Below, piece by piece: positions 40,986-50,366 of a stretch of DNA of 54,033 nucleotides. The translations under genes and the position numbers were made by a program. Under the pieces are notes generated by a model, which had not been told where the DNA came from, searched no databases, and saw nothing but the letters and a program-made list of their open reading frames with translations. Each line of letters begins with the position of its first letter. The first letter of the stretch is position 1. The DNA lies in NCBI GenBank assembly GCA_915066865.1, contig CAJZEE010000005.1, positions 1 through 54,033 of the forward strand. The letters are read 5' to 3'. This DNA is from an uncultured Veillonella sp. (lineage in GTDB: Bacteria; Bacillota; Negativicutes; Veillonellales; Veillonellaceae).

Positions 40986-41018
40986 GCCCTCCATATATGT
41001 AGCGTATGGAGGGCTTTT
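40986..41018 (+). terminator. Terminator of the EF-G paralogue
   Basis: GCCCTCCATA (40986-40995) and TATGGAGGGC (41005-41014), followed by TTTTA. Confidence 0.85.
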
Positions 41019-41124
41019 ACATAAGAGAATAGCTAGTTCTTTATGTATATATGTGCTAACATAAAAGGTAATATAACTGGTTTATTGTGGTGCCATATCC
41101 ATAGATATTGTGAAAGGATTGTGT

Positions 41125-41601
41125 ATGTTTTTTTCTAGTATTACCGCAGATTATACAAAAATGGGCTATCCTAAAGCCATCGTGCGCGCTTTGGATTTCT
41201 TGAAAAATGCAGACTTGAAAGCTTTGCCTGGAGGACGTCATGCCATTGAGGGCGACATGATGTATGCGAACGTAGACGATGTAGAAACAAAACTATTTGA
41301 AGCTACAAAACCGGAATCGCATCGGAATTATGTAGATATCCAATTTATGGTGAGCGGCGAGGAAAACATGGGCTTTTTCGTAGATAAAGGGTTCGTTAAA
41401 CCTGTGGAGTCCTATCCGGATCGAGATTGCTATTTCTATCCTAACGAAGCTGTTGATGAAGGGCAAATCCATTGCCCAGAAGGGTACTACACTGTATTCT
41501 TCCCCTCTGATGTTCATCGGCCCTTGCTGGCTGTAAACGATAAACCTATTAAAATCCGTAAGGTGGTTGTGAAAGTTCACGTATCTTTGCTCGGTGACTA
41601 G
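41125..41601 (+). CDS. YhcH/YjgK/YiaL family protein (DUF386)
   Basis: 158 residues from the ATG at 41125, which follows AAAGGA by six bases; a GTG at 41110 is part of the leader. A cupin-like beta fold is indicated by HRNYVDIQFMVSGEENMGF, with conserved His and Glu, and by FFPSDVHRPLLAV. Members are linked to sialic acid or uronate catabolism and may act as sugar anomerases (YhcH). No sugar genes are adjacent here; the next gene is a drug/metabolite-type transporter starting one base after the stop codon. Confidence 0.88.
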   Translation: MFFSSITADYTKMGYPKAIVRALDFLKNADLKALPGGRHAIEGDMMYANVDDVETKLFEATKPESHRNYVDIQFMVSGEENMGFFVDKGFVKPVESYPDRDCYFYPNEAVDEGQIHCPEGYYTVFFPSDVHRPLLAVNDKPIKIRKVVVKVHVSLLGD

Positions 41602-41602
41602 C

Positions 41603-42547
41603 ATGAAACAATATGAAGTTATTGGTGTTATTATAACTCTATTAGGGGCTGTTTTATGGGGTGTATCAGGTGCATCCGTACAGTTCTTAAGCAATTTTAG
41701 AGATGTGAATTTGGAATGGCTAGTAACTATGCGATTGATTACAGCAGGTTTACTAACTGTTATTTATGCATGGTTTAGATTTGGAAACTCTATCTTTAAT
41801 GTATTTCATAGTGTAAAGGATACGCTAGGACTCATTGTTTTTGGCGTATTTGGAATGGCATTATGTCAATATACATACTTTAGATCCATTGCTTTAGCTG
41901 GAGCTGGCATTGCAACGGTTTTACAATATCTGGCGCCGTCTATGATTATTATTTACCTGCTGGTTCGCTATGGTAAACGACCATCCAAGGGGGAGACGGT
42001 TTCTGTTATACTTGCTTTAGTGGGGACCATTTGTTTGATGGGGAATGGTGATGGTCTTTCTATTGAAAGCTTCCCGATGGCGGTTCTCGTATGGGGGCTT
42101 TTATCTGCTGTCGGTGTAGCCGTATATAGTATTTCTCCTGTTGATTTACTCTACAAATATGGCACATTGCCTATTGTAGGGTTTGGAATGCTTATTAGTG
42201 GTATTGTAGCCGCTATATTATTCCATCAACCGAATTCATATGCAGTGTGGGACGCATGGACTGTTATTGGTTGTTTCAATGTCATATTTCTAGGGACGAT
42301 AGTATCTTTCAATGCCTATTTAGAAGGGGTTAAACGAATTGGGGCCGTACCAGGATCTATTTTGTCATCTATTGAACCTATTTCGGCGGCTTTCTTTGGG
42401 TGGGCTTTTTTAGGAAATGAATTTAGTCTATTAGGGCTAATTGGTATGGCTATGATTATTGCTACCGTTGTTATCATTGCTTGGGATAGACAACGAACTA
42501 TTAAACGAGAGGTACTGGCAAAACTGAATAAAACAATATTAGAATGA
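41603..42547 (+). CDS. EamA/DMT family transporter
   Basis: 314 residues from the ATG at 41603, immediately after the upstream stop codon. Ten predicted membrane helices in two EamA repeats are suggested by GAVLWGVSGASVQFLSNF near the start and by GAVPGSILSSIEPISAAFFGWAFLGNE in the second repeat, the typical DMT signature. It exports or imports a metabolite that cannot be told from the sequence. Co-translation with the YhcH-like gene is likely. Confidence 0.88.
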   Translation: MKQYEVIGVIITLLGAVLWGVSGASVQFLSNFRDVNLEWLVTMRLITAGLLTVIYAWFRFGNSIFNVFHSVKDTLGLIVFGVFGMALCQYTYFRSIALAGAGIATVLQYLAPSMIIIYLLVRYGKRPSKGETVSVILALVGTICLMGNGDGLSIESFPMAVLVWGLLSAVGVAVYSISPVDLLYKYGTLPIVGFGMLISGIVAAILFHQPNSYAVWDAWTVIGCFNVIFLGTIVSFNAYLEGVKRIGAVPGSILSSIEPISAAFFGWAFLGNEFSLLGLIGMAMIIATVVIIAWDRQRTIKREVLAKLNKTILE

Positions 42548-42770
42548 ATCGATAAGAGCACATCAATATAAATATATCAATAAAATATGTCGACAGGAAA
42601 ACATCAAGAAGAACACATATATCACAGAAGTCGTTTCGTGGTATATGTGTTTTTGTTATATCATAAAGTATATTTTAGATACTGTATACATGCGCCATTT
42701 AGTTGACTATTTACCTATCTATTCATATAGTAAATGTATACGTGATTATTAGTTTGTTACGGAGGTATTT

Positions 42771-44066
42771 ATGTCTGTAAAAGATTTTGTGCAACAACGG
42801 CGCGATGCGTTAATCGCTATGCGTCGCGACTTTCATATGTACCCTGAGCCTGCTTGGCTTGAGTATCGCTCTGCTGCGAAGGTAGCGGATAGGCTTATTT
42901 CCTTGGGCTATGATGTGGCGTTAGGCGCAGATGTACTCGATTTAGAATCTCGCATGGGCTTGCCTAGTGATGAGATTATGAAAGCCGCTATGGATCGAGC
43001 CATCAAAGAAGGCGCAAATCCTGAGCTTGTAGAAAAGATGGGCTATGGTAAAACGGCCATTGTTGCAACTATGAACTTCGGTGGTGAAGGCCCTGTAGTA
43101 GCATTTCGTGTAGACATGGACTCTAACGATGTTATCGAAGCTAAAGAGGATAGCCATGTGCCTACAAAGGAAGGATTCCGTTCTTGTCACGATAAGGCGA
43201 TGCACGCCTGTGGTCATGATGCACATATGACGATGGGGCTAGGCCTAGCTGAATATTTGGCTGCGCACAAGGATGAATTCAAAGGAACTATTAAACTCAT
43301 TTTCCAACCTGCAGAGGAAGGCGTGCGCGGTGCTAAAGCGATGGCGGAAGCGGGCGTTGTGGATGATGTAGATTTGATGTTCGGCATGCATATTGGGTTT
43401 AATGAAAATCTATCCAATTGTTTTGCGTGTAGCGATCATGGCTTCTTAGCGACAACAAAACTTGATGCGGTGTTCTACGGCTATTCTGCTCATGCTGGTG
43501 GTTCCCCAGAAAAAGCACAAAATGCAATGCTCGCAGGTTGTACAGCGGTTCTTAACTTACAAGCCATCGCTCGTCATAGTCAAGGCGCCTCTCGCATGAA
43601 TGTAGGTGTTTTTGAAAGCGGTACAGGCCGCAATGTGACGCCTGATGTGGCAGTTCTTAAACTAGAAACTCGTGGTGCCACTACAGAAATCAATGACTAC
43701 ATGATTGAACGGTCGAAGACTATTATTAAAGGTGCTGCAGAAATGCACGATTGTACCTTTGAAATCACAAAACAAGGAGAAACTCCGGCAGGTCGCATCA
43801 GCGATGATTTAGCTCGTGAAGTACAAGCTATCGTGGAACCACTTGGGATCTTTAAAGAGGTTCCCTTCGATTACAGCGGTGGCGGTAGTGAAGACTGTGC
43901 GTACTTCTTGAATCGTGTCATCGATCGCGGTGGTAGAGCGACCTATATGGTTGTGGGATCTGCCATTAAAGCACCGCATCACAATCCGCTCTTTGATATC
44001 GATGAAGAAGATATGTTAAACGGTATTGTAGCGTTAGGTACCATTGCAGCTCACTATTTAAAATAA
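42771..44066 (+). CDS. M20 family amidohydrolase, AbgA-like
   Basis: A 431-residue metallo-amidohydrolase of peptidase family M20D. Metal-binding stretches are MHACGHDAHMTMGLGLA and PAEEGVRGAKAMAEAG, and the dimerisation domain contains YGYSAHAGGSPEKAQNAML. The insert DLESRMGLPSDEIMKAAMDRA is typical of the aminobenzoyl-glutamate hydrolase subunit A group (AbgA). No AbgB partner is adjacent. The downstream M20 enzyme and DcuC-like carrier suggest an amide or N-acyl amino acid scavenging cluster. GGAGG precedes the ATG. Confidence 0.85.
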   Translation: MSVKDFVQQRRDALIAMRRDFHMYPEPAWLEYRSAAKVADRLISLGYDVALGADVLDLESRMGLPSDEIMKAAMDRAIKEGANPELVEKMGYGKTAIVATMNFGGEGPVVAFRVDMDSNDVIEAKEDSHVPTKEGFRSCHDKAMHACGHDAHMTMGLGLAEYLAAHKDEFKGTIKLIFQPAEEGVRGAKAMAEAGVVDDVDLMFGMHIGFNENLSNCFACSDHGFLATTKLDAVFYGYSAHAGGSPEKAQNAMLAGCTAVLNLQAIARHSQGASRMNVGVFESGTGRNVTPDVAVLKLETRGATTEINDYMIERSKTIIKGAAEMHDCTFEITKQGETPAGRISDDLAREVQAIVEPLGIFKEVPFDYSGGGSEDCAYFLNRVIDRGGRATYMVVGSAIKAPHHNPLFDIDEEDMLNGIVALGTIAAHYLK

Positions 44067-44128
44067 GCTTTATATACTAGCATCATATGGTTTGTCAGTA
44101 ATTGATGTAATAGATTGTGAGGTGTTAC

Positions 44129-45373
44129 ATGATTCAACGAGAGCGATTGGTTAAGGATTTTGAGGCTATGGCCCAATTGACGGCTCCTGGTGAGGGCATT
44201 AATCGCCTTGCTTTCACCGATGCAGATTGGGCAGGACGTCAATATATTATAGATCGCATGACTGATGCGGGTTTATCCGTTGAAATAGACGATTTTGGTA
44301 ATGTCATTGGCTATAAGATTGGTAAGAAACCAGATTTACCAGCTGTTATGGTGGGGTCTCATACGGATAGCGTGCCCAATGGAGGCAATTACGATGGTGT
44401 GGTCGGCGTGTTATCTGCTATTGAAGTAATTCGTAGCATGATCGACGATGGTTATGAACATGATCATACCATCGCTGTGGTGTCCTTTATGTGTGAAGAG
44501 TCTGGTCGCTTTGGGAATGCTACACTAGGCAGTAAGGCCATGCGCGGTGAATTGACATTACAAGACTTACACCACTTGGTAGATAAACAAGGAATTTCTT
44601 TGTACGAAGCCTTGAAAGGTCGTAATTTAAACCCCGATGGGATTGAAACAATGGCATATAAACGACCTGTAAAGTCTTTCACAGAAATTCATATCGAGCA
44701 GGGCAAGGTGCTGGAGCACGAACAGAAAACGATTGGCATTGTAACTGGTATTGCAGCGCCAGAGCGATTCTATGTGACCATTCGGGGCAATGCCGATCAT
44801 AGTGGCGCTACGCCGATGAACTTGCGTCATGATGCTCTATGTGGGGCTTCAAAAATCATCCTCGGTATCGAGGAGATTGCATCCATGCAAGAGGAGCCAC
44901 CCGTGGTGGGTACTGTTGGTGTTGTAGAGGTTATGCCTGGCGCGATGAATGTCATTCCTGGTGCTGTAAAGCTAGGGGTAGATATTCGCAGTATTTCTAA
45001 GGTAGCTCGTAATTCTGTAGTTACTCTTGTTAAAGAATTTATTGACATTACTGCCGAGAAACGTGGATTATCGTATACAATTGAAACAATTGCACAGGAC
45101 CATCCAGTAGAGATGCACCCGGCGATGATTCGAGAAATCGAAGAAGCTGTTAAGTCTGTCGGTGTGGAGTACATGACAATACCGAGTGGTGCCGGTCATG
45201 ATGCGATGCATTGGGCGGAGGTAGTTCCGACGGGAATGATCTTTATTCCATGCCGTGATGGCATCAGTCATAATCCTGCAGAATTTGCTGAAATGGATGA
45301 TATTGTAACGGGTGCAGCGGTGCTTGACAAGGTACTTAGAAAACTTAGCTTGGAAGAAACAAAGCTTGTTTAA
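44129..45373 (+). CDS. Zn-dependent hydrolase, allantoate amidohydrolase / N-carbamoyl amino acid hydrolase type
   Basis: 414 residues from the ATG at 44129, which has GAGG upstream; an in-frame GTG at 44117 is less likely. This is the M20 subgroup of HyuC/AllC enzymes: VGSHTDSVPNGGNYDGVVGV, FMCEESGRFGNATLGSKAM, EIHIEQGKVLE, and IPSGAGHDAMHWAEVVP. Substrates in this group are N-carbamoyl amino acids, allantoate or ureidoglycine. No allantoin or hydantoin genes are adjacent. It starts 63 bases after the AbgA-like gene. Confidence 0.88.
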   Translation: MIQRERLVKDFEAMAQLTAPGEGINRLAFTDADWAGRQYIIDRMTDAGLSVEIDDFGNVIGYKIGKKPDLPAVMVGSHTDSVPNGGNYDGVVGVLSAIEVIRSMIDDGYEHDHTIAVVSFMCEESGRFGNATLGSKAMRGELTLQDLHHLVDKQGISLYEALKGRNLNPDGIETMAYKRPVKSFTEIHIEQGKVLEHEQKTIGIVTGIAAPERFYVTIRGNADHSGATPMNLRHDALCGASKIILGIEEIASMQEEPPVVGTVGVVEVMPGAMNVIPGAVKLGVDIRSISKVARNSVVTLVKEFIDITAEKRGLSYTIETIAQDHPVEMHPAMIREIEEAVKSVGVEYMTIPSGAGHDAMHWAEVVPTGMIFIPCRDGISHNPAEFAEMDDIVTGAAVLDKVLRKLSLEETKLV

Positions 45374-45394
45374 TATACTTCTTTATGTATTTAT

Positions 45395-45436
45395 GTAGTT
45401 ATATAGATAAGTAGTTATATAGTTATATAGTTATAC
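45395..45436 (+). repeat. Short AT-rich tandem repeat before dcuC
   Basis: Several copies of TAGTTATAT or AGTTATAT lie head to tail within the 224-base spacer upstream of the DcuC-like gene. It is probably a simple-sequence stretch; no function assigned. Confidence 0.6.
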
Positions 45437-45597
45437 TGTATATAATTAAGTGATTACTTTTACTATAGTTAGGCCTATTAGGTGTAAGACATAGATAGGA
45501 CTATTGTATTTAGTGTTGTTAGTTTGTGTATTGGATGTAAAGTGTTTATAGAGGGGATATAGCTATCTTGCATCCTATGTACACGGATAGGAGGGTT

Positions 45598-46851
45598 ATG
45601 GTTATTACAGGTATTGTTATCGTAGTAGCGACGTTTATCGCTATTATTAAACAGTTTGAAACGCGGCTCGTTTTACTATTATCGGGCTTACTGATGTGCT
45701 TTATTGGTGGGCAGCTTGGTGCTGGTACGACGGCCTTTGTGAAAGAACTTACGAATCCAGGTCTTGTACCAACAATCTGTACGGTGTTAGGTTTTAGCTA
45801 TGTTATGGAATATACAAAATGTACAGAGCACATGGTGTATTTCATTTCTGCAGGCCTCAAAAAGATGACGAAAATCATCATTCCTGGCGCTGTTATTATT
45901 ACATTTTTAATTAATATTGCATTGCCTACAGCGGCAGGTTGTGCTGCGGCCGTAGGTGCATTATTGATTCCTGCCCTCATTCGTTCTGGAGTACAGCCAG
46001 CGATGGCTGGTTCTGCTATCTTCTTAGGTACATGGGGTAGTTCCTTGAGTCCAGGCCTTATGTTCAACCCTCAAGTGGCACAACTAGCGGGGGTAGACGT
46101 AATGACAGTTATTGCCAGCTTCTCCATGCAAGCAATTATCGGTATCGTAGTAGCCGCTATTTTGCTTAACATCGTAGCTATCGTTAAGAAGGAGCATACC
46201 GGGTATGTAATGAAAAACGATACTGCAGCGGAAGGTAAAGAATTCAAAGTAAATTATTTCTATGCAATCATTCCCATTATTCCTCTTGTATTACTTGTAT
46301 TAGGTAGTAAACAAGTGGCGGTTATCCCAGAAATCTCTGTTCCTGTATCTATGCTCATCGGTACTGCTATTGGTATCATTGCCGTGCGTCCTAATGTGAC
46401 AGAAGCTGTTAAGAAGTTCTTCCGTGGTACTGGCGATGGTATGTGTGATGTCGTTGGCCTTATGGCTGCAGCAGCTTGCTTCACAGCAGGGATGCAACTC
46501 ATCGGGCTTACAAGTGCCCTTATTGATGGCATGAAGAACTCTCAACAAATCGCCCAAATCGGGGCAGCCTTTGGTCCGTTCTTATTGGCGGTTATCTCTG
46601 GTTCTGGCAATGCGGCAGCTCTTGCCTTTAACGGTGCTGTCACACCTCATGCAGCAGACTTTGGTTATGGCATTATGCAACTCGGTTCCATGGCTCAATT
46701 GGGTGCTGGTATCGGTCGTAGTATGAGTCCAGTAGCTGGTGCAGGTATTATCATCGCAGGACTGGCAGGTATCAACCCTATGGAAATGGCAAAACGCAAT
46801 GCCGTGCCTTGTATTATTGCGACAGTAGTCATCATGCTATTGTTACTCTAG
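45598..46851 (+). CDS. DcuC family C4-dicarboxylate carrier
   Basis: 417 residues from the ATG at 45598, chosen because AGGAGG lies four bases before it; an in-frame TTG at 45568 is less likely. About 12 hydrophobic segments. Conserved DcuC stretches are readable in the N-terminal TNPGLVPTICTVLGFSYVME and ALPTAAGCAAAVGALLIPALI, and the C-terminal half has ISGSGNAAALAFNGAVTPHA. DcuC-type carriers exchange or export succinate and fumarate in anaerobes, which suits lactate- or malate-fermenting Veillonella. Some family members carry other compounds. Confidence 0.85.
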   Translation: MVITGIVIVVATFIAIIKQFETRLVLLLSGLLMCFIGGQLGAGTTAFVKELTNPGLVPTICTVLGFSYVMEYTKCTEHMVYFISAGLKKMTKIIIPGAVIITFLINIALPTAAGCAAAVGALLIPALIRSGVQPAMAGSAIFLGTWGSSLSPGLMFNPQVAQLAGVDVMTVIASFSMQAIIGIVVAAILLNIVAIVKKEHTGYVMKNDTAAEGKEFKVNYFYAIIPIIPLVLLVLGSKQVAVIPEISVPVSMLIGTAIGIIAVRPNVTEAVKKFFRGTGDGMCDVVGLMAAAACFTAGMQLIGLTSALIDGMKNSQQIAQIGAAFGPFLLAVISGSGNAAALAFNGAVTPHAADFGYGIMQLGSMAQLGAGIGRSMSPVAGAGIIIAGLAGINPMEMAKRNAVPCIIATVVIMLLLL

Positions 46852-46870
46852 TCTAATAAAACTATATTGT

Positions 46871-46960
46871 AAAAGAAAACCCTTCTAACACTGATTAGAT
46901 TGAGTCATATGCGTGAGCATATAACTTTTACCAATCAGATATATAGAAGGGTTTTCTTTT
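46871..46960. terminator. Structured bidirectional terminator
   Basis: AAAAGAAAACCCTTCTA (46871-46887) and its exact 17-base inverse (46944-46960) enclose a second stem, CTGATT/AATCAG, and a third, CATATGC/GCATATA. It is an extended cruciform between the convergent dcuC-like and MFS genes. Confidence 0.8.
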
Positions 46961-46974
46961 GCTTTGTATACGTA

Positions 46975-48153
46975 TTATTTGAGTTTTAAACCAATCCAGA
47001 GTGCAGAGATTATAAATAGACCACCACTTACCCAGAATAAGGTAGTAAAACCTAGCCAAGCCATTAAGCTTGCACCACCGACAGCACCTAAGAAATAACC
47101 AAGAAATAAACTTGATTGGTTATAGGAGAATACCTGTCCCGTAAACTCACGAGGCGTTTTTGAAGAAAGATAGGTATTTAATGCCGGTAACATACCACCT
47201 AGGCCGAAGCCTTGTAAAAATCGAATGAGTGCTAGCTGGTAAACATCAGTCACATAGGCTTGAGGGATGTTAAATAAGCCTACATAGATAAGAGATACGA
47301 CTAATACCTTGCGAGGCCCAATTTTATCAACTAATTTACCGAGAGGAGAACTACTTATTAATTGCGCAATACCCATAGCTGAGAAGACAGCGCCTGCAAT
47401 AAATGCTAGATTTTCAGTATTACTCGGAACAATGCCTTTAATATATACGGAGATAACAGGTTGTAAGGACATGATGCATATAGCATAAATAAATGATGCT
47501 ACACACAATGCTACAATACTATTAAATTCAGGAATTTGTTCTTTTAGCTTGCTAATAGACAGTTTCTCAACATTAGGCTTTGGTACATAATTTTCATGGA
47601 TAAATATAGTGGCTAATAATCCAGCTAAACCCATGAGTATACCAACCAAGATGAAGTCATTGCGAATACCTATGGTATCCGCAATATAACCACCTAATAA
47701 AGGTCCAATTAGAGAGCCCGCTAGATTGGCCGAAGCTAATAGGCCAAGTGCCCAGCCAGTTCGTTCGATGGGGGACTCTGAGGCAATTAATGTAATGGTT
47801 GCAGAATAAAAACCATTCACTAAACCTTGTATGAGACGAATTATTACAACCCCTTCAGGCGTTGTTTGAAAGGCGAGCAATATATTACATAAAGCCATTC
47901 CAAAGCTAGATCGTATTAATGTGATTTTTCTACCTTTTTTATCTGCTATACGGCCCCAAAATGGTGCCACTAAACATACGATTAAATAGGTTGCACCGGT
48001 TGCTAAACCTGACCAGAGAGACATAGCCGATGGCGTTTGAACTCCTAAATCATGAAAATATAGAGGGAGAATAGGTGCTAATTGGCTCACCCCAAAGGAT
48101 GTACAGAATACACATATTAAACTTATATACACCGTACGTTTCCACGTTTCCAA
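46975..48153 (-). CDS. MFS transporter, multidrug efflux-like
   Basis: A 392-residue major facilitator protein with 12 predicted helices. The first-loop motif appears as GRIADKKGRKITLIRSSFG and its second-half copy as GKLVDKIGPRKVLVVS. The overall pattern resembles MdtG/YfmO-type drug exporters. The start is TTG (TTGGAAACGTGG), with GGAGAG five to six bases upstream. It is a single-gene unit convergent with the DcuC-like gene. Confidence 0.88.
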   Translation of the reverse strand: METWKRTVYISLICVFCTSFGVSQLAPILPLYFHDLGVQTPSAMSLWSGLATGATYLIVCLVAPFWGRIADKKGRKITLIRSSFGMALCNILLAFQTTPEGVVIIRLIQGLVNGFYSATITLIASESPIERTGWALGLLASANLAGSLIGPLLGGYIADTIGIRNDFILVGILMGLAGLLATIFIHENYVPKPNVEKLSISKLKEQIPEFNSIVALCVASFIYAICIMSLQPVISVYIKGIVPSNTENLAFIAGAVFSAMGIAQLISSSPLGKLVDKIGPRKVLVVSLIYVGLFNIPQAYVTDVYQLALIRFLQGFGLGGMLPALNTYLSSKTPREFTGQVFSYNQSSLFLGYFLGAVGGASLMAWLGFTTLFWVSGGLFIISALWIGLKLK

Positions 48154-48469
48154 AGTATCTCTCCTTCACTAGTCTTAGTACAATTTATAGTACCAGAAAA
48201 ATTAGTAATTCTATATTTTTTTTGACTTCATTCCCAATATTAAGTCAGGAAGCGTGTCATTTGCAATGGTGTCTTGAATCCAGTAGTTGATGGATAAAAT
48301 AAAAACTTAGGCTCTCTTTTCCACAAAATAATTAGTAGGAACTGATAACATATGTAATTTCAGTATACTATTAGTGTTTAGCGTAAACAATATAAATATT
48401 TTAGACCATAAGGTTAATATTTTAATATACATATATTTATATTAGAATAAAGAGGATTAGAAAATTGTT
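48154..48469. other. AT-rich divergent region between MFS gene and DUF805-like gene
   Basis: A 316-base gap without a supported ORF. TACTATAAAT on the minus strand could be a -10 box for the MFS gene, but the -35 is poor. The composition becomes markedly AT-rich toward the plus-strand membrane genes. Confidence 0.5.
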
Positions 48470-48781
48470 ATGAGAGCGAAGAGAGAATTTTTAATGTGGC
48501 TAGATAATGAACTTTTCCTATTTAAACAAAATATAGAAATGTTACGAGTGAATCAACGCATAGGCAGATTAGCATATTTGTGGGCTGTGTGTGGATTAAT
48601 AGTTAGTAAATTTTTAGCTTACCTTATATTCATTTTGTTGATAGGGATTATTCAAGGGACTCCACTTCAAGGTAGTCAGTATTTGTCTTATATTTATTTT
48701 GGAAGTCTACAGATTATACATATAATTGCAACTATTTTGGATGATTGGCCTTTTTATTCCGTATATCAATATTTTTGTTAG
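48470..48781 (+). CDS. Small membrane protein, DUF805-like N-terminus, possibly frameshifted
   Basis: 103 residues. RIGRLAYLWAVCGLIVSKFLAYLIFILL is like the first helix of DUF805 proteins (R-x-x-R-x-x-Y/F-W-x). A second hydrophobic segment follows, but the usual RRLHD motif and last helices are missing. The frame ends at YQYFC, and a shifted frame across the stop codon encodes another hydrophobic run (FRISIFLLAIIFCLRNLGI), so a single-base indel is possible. No good ribosome site is visible at the ATG; 48494 is an alternative start. Confidence 0.45.
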   Translation: MRAKREFLMWLDNELFLFKQNIEMLRVNQRIGRLAYLWAVCGLIVSKFLAYLIFILLIGIIQGTPLQGSQYLSYIYFGSLQIIHIIATILDDWPFYSVYQYFC

Positions 48782-48939
48782 CTATCATCTTTTGTTTAAG
48801 AAATCTTGGTATATAGATAATTAAATGGAATGTCTTAGCGGTGTTGGTTGTTAATGAAGGAACAGGAGTTTTATATTGGAGAAGTATAATATTTTCAAAT
48901 AATGTAAATATTATGATGCTTACTATATGATAAAGAGCA

Positions 48940-49920
48940 ATGAGACAGCTTTTATATTCTGAATTAATAAAATTTAAACTTGAATTATTAACATTAGTTC
49001 AATGTTTCAAGACAATTAAATTATTTACAATCAATATACAGACATACATTTCTATAAACTTATTGGTGTTTATTGGTATAGGAATAAATATCTTTATTTT
49101 ATCCACTCTTCCGGAGATAGTATATACTCAAGGAATTTATGACATTATATATTATGTGGGCACAGTTATTTATATTCTTTTTGTAGCTTTTACAAATTAT
49201 GCTAGCTTGAAATATTATAAAAAAGAGCGATTTAATTGGTTAAATATCATAATTACTGTATTTTTATTATTGATATTATTGGGTGGAAAGCATTTTGACT
49301 TTTCTTACGGAAAAGCTATTTTTGAGTCCAACAATATTATATTATGGGGCGTTGATGTGCCAGATATATTCTATCCATGTCTTTTGTGTTCAATGTTGTT
49401 GTTTTCTGTAGTACCTAGGAAACTTTGGTTACGAGATAATACTGTTGAACTTAAGGGAATCATTTTTGGTAATAAGGTTATAGATGTACTCTGGGGTGAG
49501 CGTAATGATTTAACTACGTCTCAAATTAAAGCTATAAACTCTTTTTATAGTCGCCAAGATAAAAGGCCTCTTTTAACAGATTTTTATAAAAGCATATTAA
49601 TTGACAGTCTTTGGCTTAATAGACGAAGCACAGTTCGCCAATGGAATCTGTTCAATGTATATTTAGCGTTTATAATATACAATATGATATTAAATTATAA
49701 TATCGAAAACTATGATTTGCGATATGTTCTATACTTTTATCTTATATATACTATTATTGTAATGATCTGTAGACGTTTGAAAGATAGTAATAGTAGTATA
49801 TTTTGGATTGTTGTCTTGTTTGTTCCTATCATCAATATATATGTATTGTATCTGCTGTATAATAAAACCTCTGCGTTATATGATAAAGAAAGTAATAGTA
49901 TTTTTTATTATGCATTATGA
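48940..49920 (+). CDS. Hypothetical membrane protein with DUF805-like C-terminus
   Basis: 326 residues, very AT-rich codons. Three or four hydrophobic segments occupy the first 170 residues. A soluble stretch (about 170-215: VIDVLWGERNDLTTSQIKAI) follows. Then a C-terminal part (about 225-315) ends with ICRRLKDSNSSIFWIVVLFVPIINIYVLYLLY, which fits the closing motif of DUF805 proteins (R-R-L-x-D...W...P..N). So it may be a large N-terminal extension joined to a DUF805 unit. The function is unknown. The ribosome site is weak (AAAGAG). The upstream small gene carries the matching DUF805 N-terminal motif. Confidence 0.5.
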   Translation: MRQLLYSELIKFKLELLTLVQCFKTIKLFTINIQTYISINLLVFIGIGINIFILSTLPEIVYTQGIYDIIYYVGTVIYILFVAFTNYASLKYYKKERFNWLNIIITVFLLLILLGGKHFDFSYGKAIFESNNIILWGVDVPDIFYPCLLCSMLLFSVVPRKLWLRDNTVELKGIIFGNKVIDVLWGERNDLTTSQIKAINSFYSRQDKRPLLTDFYKSILIDSLWLNRRSTVRQWNLFNVYLAFIIYNMILNYNIENYDLRYVLYFYLIYTIIVMICRRLKDSNSSIFWIVVLFVPIINIYVLYLLYNKTSALYDKESNSIFYYAL

Positions 49921-49996
49921 TACATAAAATATGATATATAAGATTGTATGTTAAAGATCTTTTTATGGCTGAACAACAATCAGAAATTAAAACTTC

Positions 49997-50026
49997 TTGA
50001 CTTTCATTCTATAGAAACATTATAAT
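49997..50026 (+). promoter_or_regulatory. Promoter of the trp operon
   Basis: TTGACT (49997-50002), 18 bases, TATAAT (50021-50026). Transcription would start near 50033, at the beginning of the T-box leader. Confidence 0.75.
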
Positions 50027-50032
50027 CAGATT

Positions 50033-50366
50033 ATAATTTTATACTCGCCTAAAAGAAACCGATGAGGTGGAGATAAAAATAGGAAATGCACTCACAGAGA
50101 GCGGGATTAGCTGAGAACCCGTAGTACGCAGCTTATTAAATGGACCACCGAGGGCGCATGGAACAGAATGAACTTTCATAGTCATTCCTAGTATGGTGCG
50201 ACGTCACACGAGCGTTAGTCGTGAGGGATATGTTAGTATCCTGCGAAAGGGGAATGCACTGCATTCAAACAAGGTGGTACCGCGATTTATAGCACATACA
50301 ATCATATTGTAATAATAGAACTATAAACTCGTCCTTGACGTTATATTGTCATGGGCGAGTTTTTTA
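50033..50366 (+). ncRNA. T-box leader, tryptophan specific
   Basis: A classical T-box riboswitch. The stem I region contains AGAGAGCGGGATTAGCTGAGA, with a specifier codon TGG (Trp) at 50141-50143 in TTAAATGGACCACC. The T-box core AAGGTGGTACCGCG lies at 50271-50284. A terminator follows (50325-50366; AACTCGTCC pairs with GGGCGAGTT, then six T). Uncharged tRNA-Trp would pair with TGG and with the TGGT bulge, favouring the antiterminator and expression of trpE onward. The trpE neighbourhood fits the Trp assignment. Confidence 0.93.
50325..50366 (+). terminator. T-box regulated terminator
   Basis: A nine-base stem (one G-T pair) extended by TGAC/GTCA and followed by a six-T run. The competing antiterminator uses the T-box sequence at 50271-50284. 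Confidence 0.9.

Noticed and set aside
44117..44128. GTG start for the allantoate-amidohydrolase-like gene
   Set aside because: The GTG itself overlaps the GAGG ribosome site that serves the ATG at 44129.
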